Source: Juglans regia (lineage: Eukaryota; Streptophyta; Magnoliopsida; Fagales; Juglandaceae). Taken from it: DNA of 64,000 bases. The stretch is taken from assembly GCF_001411555.2 (NCBI RefSeq), contig NC_049903.1, positions 30,235,083 to 30,299,082 of the forward strand, in the 5' to 3' direction. Both the position numbers and the translations under genes were made by a program. The notes under the pieces were generated by a model. It did no database searches. It saw nothing but the letters and a program-made list of their open reading frames with translations, and was not told the origin of the DNA. This document shows, one piece after another, positions 58,743 through 64,000 of the stretch; position 1 is the first letter of the stretch; each line of letters begins with the position of its first letter.

Positions 58743-59949
58743 TGTAACGCCCCTGTCCCGGATGAGTTGGAGAGTTACCTCTTAACACTTACAATCATAT
58801 CTCACTGTACAAATATAAACTCAAATTCCTCAATTTCTCATAGACCTTATTGCTTTATACCATTTACTTCAAAATAAAGAACTAAGAGTACGACAAAGTC
58901 TCAAAAAAATGCCAACTTCCCAAGGTACTAAGTCAACAAAGCAAGACACAACTATTCAATAAAAAAATTCTCCAATAACAAGTACCCTCTTTGTATTTAA
59001 TATACTATGCTCACAAATCCTTACACATGCTTCCTATTCTTGAACCATCATTGAAATATCCAAAATATCTGAAAAATATTGGGGAAATAAGGGGTGAGTT
59101 ATCAACAACTCAGTAATAAGAGGACATATGCAAGCGTGCAAACATGAACATTTACAAAGTACAGTATGCAGAACAAAATATTTTTTAAAGTTATCATGTA
59201 GAACAAAACATGTTTTCAAAAATAAAAGAGCAATGGTTTTAAGACAAGTAAAACCCAGAGTACTTTATTATGTATAACATAACCTGAGCATCATCGTCAC
59301 ATCAAAAAAGAGCATCTCATAGAGCAAAGACCATGTTTCACCCCCGTGGTAGGGTTGTGCTAACCCCGGTGGCCAAATCGGGTGGAGACAGAGGTGAAAT
59401 CTTTCCCTTATTACTCTCGAAGCCCTGAGTGTGCACACATGAAAGACCACATAAAAACCACTTTATTTCCAAAGTAGGTGCACTCAGAGACAGAGAAGTT
59501 GGTACCAACCCAAACATAGCAGAGTAGAGCATAACAGAGCAGAGACAGAGTCAAATACAAAATCAGTACACTATGCCAAAGGTTTTCAGATGCCATATCA
59601 AAACAAAACAGAGTACCAAAACGTAACCAGATCATTCTCACTTACTAAAAAATAAAAGTCAGAGCATCTTTCTAAATCAATGCACAATTTTTCAGATTCT
59701 CAATATCGCTCTTTTTTTCAGATTTCAGAGACAACATGACAAAACTTAGCTCATGTTTACACAATGCATGTCAGAAAATATATTTTTTTTTTCGTACAGA
59801 TTTCATGAGTAATGCAAATAAGTGACCGAGGTTGGTTTTTTCCAAGTTCTCATTTCATCACAAAACATGCAAAGTTTTTAGAAAGTCAACCTCAGTCTTA
59901 ATAACTCGTATAAAACCTAGCATATGAACCTCGCTTACCTGGACTTCTT

Positions 59950-59998
<49 letters not shown>

Positions 59999-61715
59999 CA
60001 GAATTTTCCTCAAAATGTCGAGCAATAATTAAGCATCACCTATAAAATAATGACATAATTCTCATAAATTTTCAATCAACCACGTATTTCGATATTTAAA
60101 CATAAAATGCTAAAAGAACCTATTTTAAATCCTCAAAACCTAAAATTCTCATAATTCCTAAAATACCATCATTTTCTAAAACCATCAATATCCACTTAAT
60201 CGAATTCCTACCGAGTAAGAAATTTAATTGAACAAGTATTAAGATAATTACGAAACTCAATAAAAAAATTAATATTTAAAATATCTAAAACACCAACGTA
60301 TTATAAATTAATAGAATACTTTAACTACTTTAAAAATCTTTTAAAATTCGTCATGAAAAAACTCATCTCTTAAAAATAGGTTTACTTCCTTTAGTTAACA
60401 ATATTATTAAAATATTATTTACAAAAAAATAATATTTTATGAGTCCTAAGACAAAACCCATTTAAAGATAAACCTCAAAAGACCACTCATATGAAAATAT
60501 ACATCTAAAACATACACCGGTAATAGTACTAAAAAATTAGGTTAACAATTTACATATATATATATATACACTTATAAAAAAACAAAACAATTTACATATA
60601 TATGTATATATACACTCCTTAAGAGAAAACTAGTAGTGAACGGAAACAAAAACACATAAATAACCGAGGTAGCGACGGTAGGGACTTACACCAGGAGAAG
60701 TTAGGGTCGCGTGCGACGGCTGGGCTAGAATAATGTGGTGGTGCGACTGTCGAGCTGTGGAGGGAGTGCGGCGGCAAAGCTACCTACGTTGGGCGGCGAG
60801 AGGCAGAGAGGCAGAGAGGTAGAGAGAGATGAGCGGGAGAGAGAGCGAGGGAGGAAGAGAGAGAGATGACGGCGTGCGGTGGCGACGAGGTTGCGTGTAG
60901 TGTCTTCCGTCATGTAACATGGCTAAAACGACTGAGGGCACGGGGAGAGTGATAGGCCGGCAGAGGGGAGCTCAGTGGAGGACTTGAGCAAGAACTTGCT
61001 TTGTTTTTGGATGGATAAAACAGAGTATGGGCTTGTGGGGTTGGTTGGATGGTGGCGTCCGATGGGGCTTGGGCTTTGGTGTTGCTCGTTTACAGTGGAG
61101 AGAGGGGCCACGGTGCAACTGGGTGGTCTGGTTTAGCTGTGTCATGGAACGTGACACTGGGTTCCATTTTGGGCTATGGCTGGGGGACTGCATGGTGCAC
61201 GGTGGGGCTTTGGCTTCAGTGATGGTCATTGACGGTAGACAGAGGGCTATAGAGCAGTACACTAGGCCTTGGGTAGACGGTTTCCGTGAGGTGGATGTGG
61301 TGGTGCTACGGGACGACAAAAACTGGGCGGTGGCTGGCGGTAGCTACATGGAGGTGTAGTATTGAGTAGGTGGACTGGTTTGACAAAGGCTGAGCCGTAG
61401 TGTAAGCATGCTGCGATCGTACGTGCGTGGTGGAGGCATTGGGCTGATTATCGGACGGTGTGAAGAAACTGAGTTATGGTTCTGCGGCTTGGTGTTTTGC
61501 AAAAAGTATGTATATATATATATATATATATATATAAAGGTGATTGAACATAAAAGGAAAACCCTAGAGCCGTAGGAGACGTGCAAGTGCAAGGGAGTGA
61601 ATAAATACATTAGATATGTTTATGCTTATGACTAACGGAAAGAGGAGTGTAGAGGTGGGGAGTTTTAAAAATCAAATGGAGAGAAAATTGGGCTTGACTG
61701 GGTCCGAGTGTTACA
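58743..61715 (-). mobile_element. Solo LTR (2,973 bp) in the KH exon of unit 2
   Basis: Termini TGTAACGCCCCTGTCCC and GTCCGAGTGTTACA. Flanks CCGCT (58738-58742) and CCGCC (61716-61720) fit a 5-bp duplication with one later change, and removing LTR plus one copy restores the codons for LPPVDG. It contains no internal region. By eye it matches the left LTR of unit 1 better than the right one at most informative positions. The 110-codon frame at 61,027-61,359 recurs in all LTR copies but has no family likeness. Confidence 0.88.
59952..59998. repeat. Poly(T) run of about 47 bases inside the solo LTR
   Basis: An almost pure T homopolymer where the sister LTRs have 8-10 T (49,317-49,324 and 54,369-54,376). 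It is expanded in this copy only, and homopolymers of this length are also prone to sequencing error. Confidence 0.85.
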
Positions 61716-62008
61716 CCGCCCGTCGACGGTTTAACCCTTACAAAGCAGCGCGCTCAGGAGGTCGCCGCCAAACTCTTTAACAACTCTGGTGCCGCAGCTG
61801 TCGCTGGTGCCCTCGATGCCAAGTGCCCTAAGATTGAGAATGGCGCTTCTGGATATGATTCCCTAGACTCTGGATTCAGCTTCGTACTCCCAGGTTCTCT
61901 CTAATCCTTTTAGAAATTTATTTTTTGCTTCTCGAGTTATGATGTTAATGTTCTCCACTTGCATATATTTTTTCATAAATACTTCTAGGAAAACCAACTA
62001 TAAATCAG

Positions 62009-62218
62009 CTAGTGCAAAGTCGTATTCAGCGTGACCAAACCCTCCCACAGCTCCTGCATCCTGGTGGGGCAAGTGCATTGGCCCAAAGAGAACCATCTGA
62101 GAATGTTGGATCTCTCGTAGGTCTGGCCCGTGCTAAGGGTCACGGGATCTTGCATCGGCTCCAAAGAGATCAGGCAGATAAACACCGAGGGCACATCTAT
62201 GGGTTCACATTCATTGCC
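62009..62218 (-). pseudogene. U-box (PUB E3 ubiquitin ligase) fragment, antisense in the KH intron (unit 2)
   Basis: The minus frame reads NECEPIDVPSVFICLISL, then EPMQDPVTLSTGQTYERS, NILRWFSLGQCTCPTRMQE and LWEGLVTLNTTLH before a stop. The U-box core of plant PUB proteins is CPISLEPMxDPVTLxTGQTYER; here the Pro after the first Cys is Leu. No upstream start fits and the rest of the ligase (ARM repeats) is missing. So it is a captured domain fragment, shared by both units and therefore older than the duplication. Confidence 0.8.
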
Positions 62219-63094
62219 AGGGGAAAATGTTTACCTTAATGACTTTTAATGTTTGAAAATTGTCGACTCTGAAGATTTAGAATTACAGTTGATAAATGTG
62301 CTTTGTTTGTGTTGAAATCATACCGAGTTGTCGATTTTCTTGGAAGATTTGAATTGTTTGTAAGTCACGAAAAAATATAAATTCTCAGAGTGAAATATAC
62401 GTTGAAAATGTTTGTATGTCACTGCAAATGCATGTTTCTCCCACCATGAGCCAGTTGTTTCATTTTTTTATCTTTGGTAAAAAATGAAAAGGCTATTATT
62501 TGTGAATAAAATTAAAAAAGTCAGGGGACTTTTAAGGATTTAATTAAAGAATGGAAGAAGATTGTTTGTGGAAACCACGAACATCTTCAAGAACAAAATC
62601 TCAACACAAGTTTTAACTGTAAATCATGCTGCTCTAATTTTTTATGTTCTTTTCCTTTCTATTTTCTTAATTTTCTCTAGGGTGTTTGGTTCTAAGAAAC
62701 TGAAATGTAATTGGGTTTTGTTCTTGAACACATTTGTAGCTTAGTTTTCTTGTATTGAAAACAGGAATTGATAACGCAAATGTCATCATAGAATGGCTAT
62801 TTGTTTTGACAGGTTGCTCAGGCTATTGCCACCAAGAGGTACATGTATGTGTACTTTTTCTTGCCATCGAGTGCTTTTCTTCCTGATCTCCCAGACAAAA
62901 ATTGTATTCTTTTATTAATATTATTTTTCTTGAATTTTGCAAGCGGGATGCGTTTGAATTGTTATTTCTTCCTTCTATCATATTGATAAGTCAGTGAATT
63001 TGTGTTTATCTAAATTTTGGGTCCTTGGCTGGGGAAAAGCAAACCTTTGAATGTTATTCAATATTTGCTATCATCGAGATGGCTGTCTTATATC

Positions 63095-63712
<618 letters not shown>

Positions 63713-64000
63713 CAAACCAGATGTTAGGAACGTTGCTTTAACTAATTTATTTAATCATCAGTTCTAATTGTTACTGTTAGTCAAGCAATCTGTGAACTTA
63801 AGCATATATGCCTTTTTTCAAATTGATTTTTAGACCTGTGACATGATATACACCCGGTGTTTAAAATTGGACAACCTTGTGTGATTTCTACAATTTCTTT
63901 GAATGTTCAAGGTGGCTGGATGCAAATAAGAGTTTTTTTTTATATTATATGCATCTATGATGGAGATGTTTGCAAACATAAAGACCAATTTGAGCAGAAA
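63713..64000. other. Unique DNA after the BSK relic
   Basis: No further BSK exon is evident before the end of the window, although the next (TPR-containing) exons would be expected downstream if the piece were longer. Confidence 0.35.

Larger units (their letters stand above)
58562..61893 (+). pseudogene. KH-domain protein gene exon 1, frameshifted and split by a solo LTR (unit 2)
   Basis: 58,562 opens MADEVQYSSGSDIAANKHK. The frame is then lost by an apparent 1-base deletion near 58,621; in the next frame it continues EEPTTPSTGTRRPIGFSAPI, then PDSGHVPPPSYNNILPP. The LTR (58,743-61,715) interrupts after ILPP, and the exon resumes VDGLTLTKQRAQEVAAKLFN then ALDAKCPKIENGASGYDSL to a donor at 61,893. 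The order MADExQYSS, KRKYEEP, RRPTGFSxP, PPPSYN, AQEVAARLFN fits plant KH-domain (FUSE-binding-like) proteins as I recall them. The KH repeats themselves are not in the window. Confidence 0.8.

Noticed and set aside
62811..62860. VAQAIATKRYMY as a further BSK exon after a GACAG acceptor.
   Set aside because: Likeness to the BSK helix (IAQALDYC) is too weak to claim.

Overview
This is eukaryotic, plant nuclear DNA. Genes have many GT-AG introns, intergenic DNA is AT-rich, and it is littered with LINEs, SINEs, LTR elements and MITEs. The three genes that read open have typical angiosperm counterparts. The repeated MITE family carrying 'CATCTCATCTCAACTCATC' arms and a 'CGTTTGG' end suggests a woody eudicot, probably Fagales (Juglandaceae-like). 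That placement comes from memory of repeat sequences and is only moderately secure.

Layout. 1-1015 is a dead LINE reverse transcriptase piece. 1.0-11.6 kb is mostly non-coding, with MITEs, an isolated LTR and tandem repeats. 11,635-25,433 (minus) is a complete 14-exon gene for an organellar RNase II/R-type exoribonuclease (RNR1-like, 792 codons, frame continuous through every junction). Its 6.0-kb intron 10 holds two plus-strand LINE copies head to tail. Its intron 7 holds a LINE fragment split by a solo LTR with a 5-bp target duplication, plus a SINE. 25.8-30.3 kb is a nested repeat island. 30,698-33,779 (minus) is a complete 6-exon rhomboid protease gene (RBL1-like, 383 codons). 34-37.8 kb is a MITE cluster. 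37,876-38,376 (minus) is an intact RraA-like gene. 40,193-40,693 is its tandem pseudogene copy, with a hAT-type MITE beside it. 41.6-45.2 kb holds relics of Gypsy, PIF/Harbinger and LINE elements.

From 45.2 kb on, the window is dominated by one unusual structure. A segment containing exon 1 of a KH-domain gene, an antisense U-box fragment and exons of a BSK-type kinase was invaded by a non-coding LTR element within the KH exon. It now stands as two tandem units (47.6-57.85 kb and 57.85-63.39 kb). Unit 1 keeps LTR-internal-LTR (minus orientation, with PBS and PPT visible) but has lost the 5' part of the exon. Unit 2 has a solo LTR in the same exon site. A Harbinger-type MITE with a perfect TAA duplication is present only in unit 1. 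Both units are pseudogenic.

The three open genes do not form a pathway. RNR1 would act on RNA in plastids and mitochondria, the rhomboid cleaves membrane proteins in the endomembrane system, and the RraA-like protein is a small aldolase-fold enzyme. All exon limits were placed by eye from splice signals and protein-family continuity. I ran no alignment.
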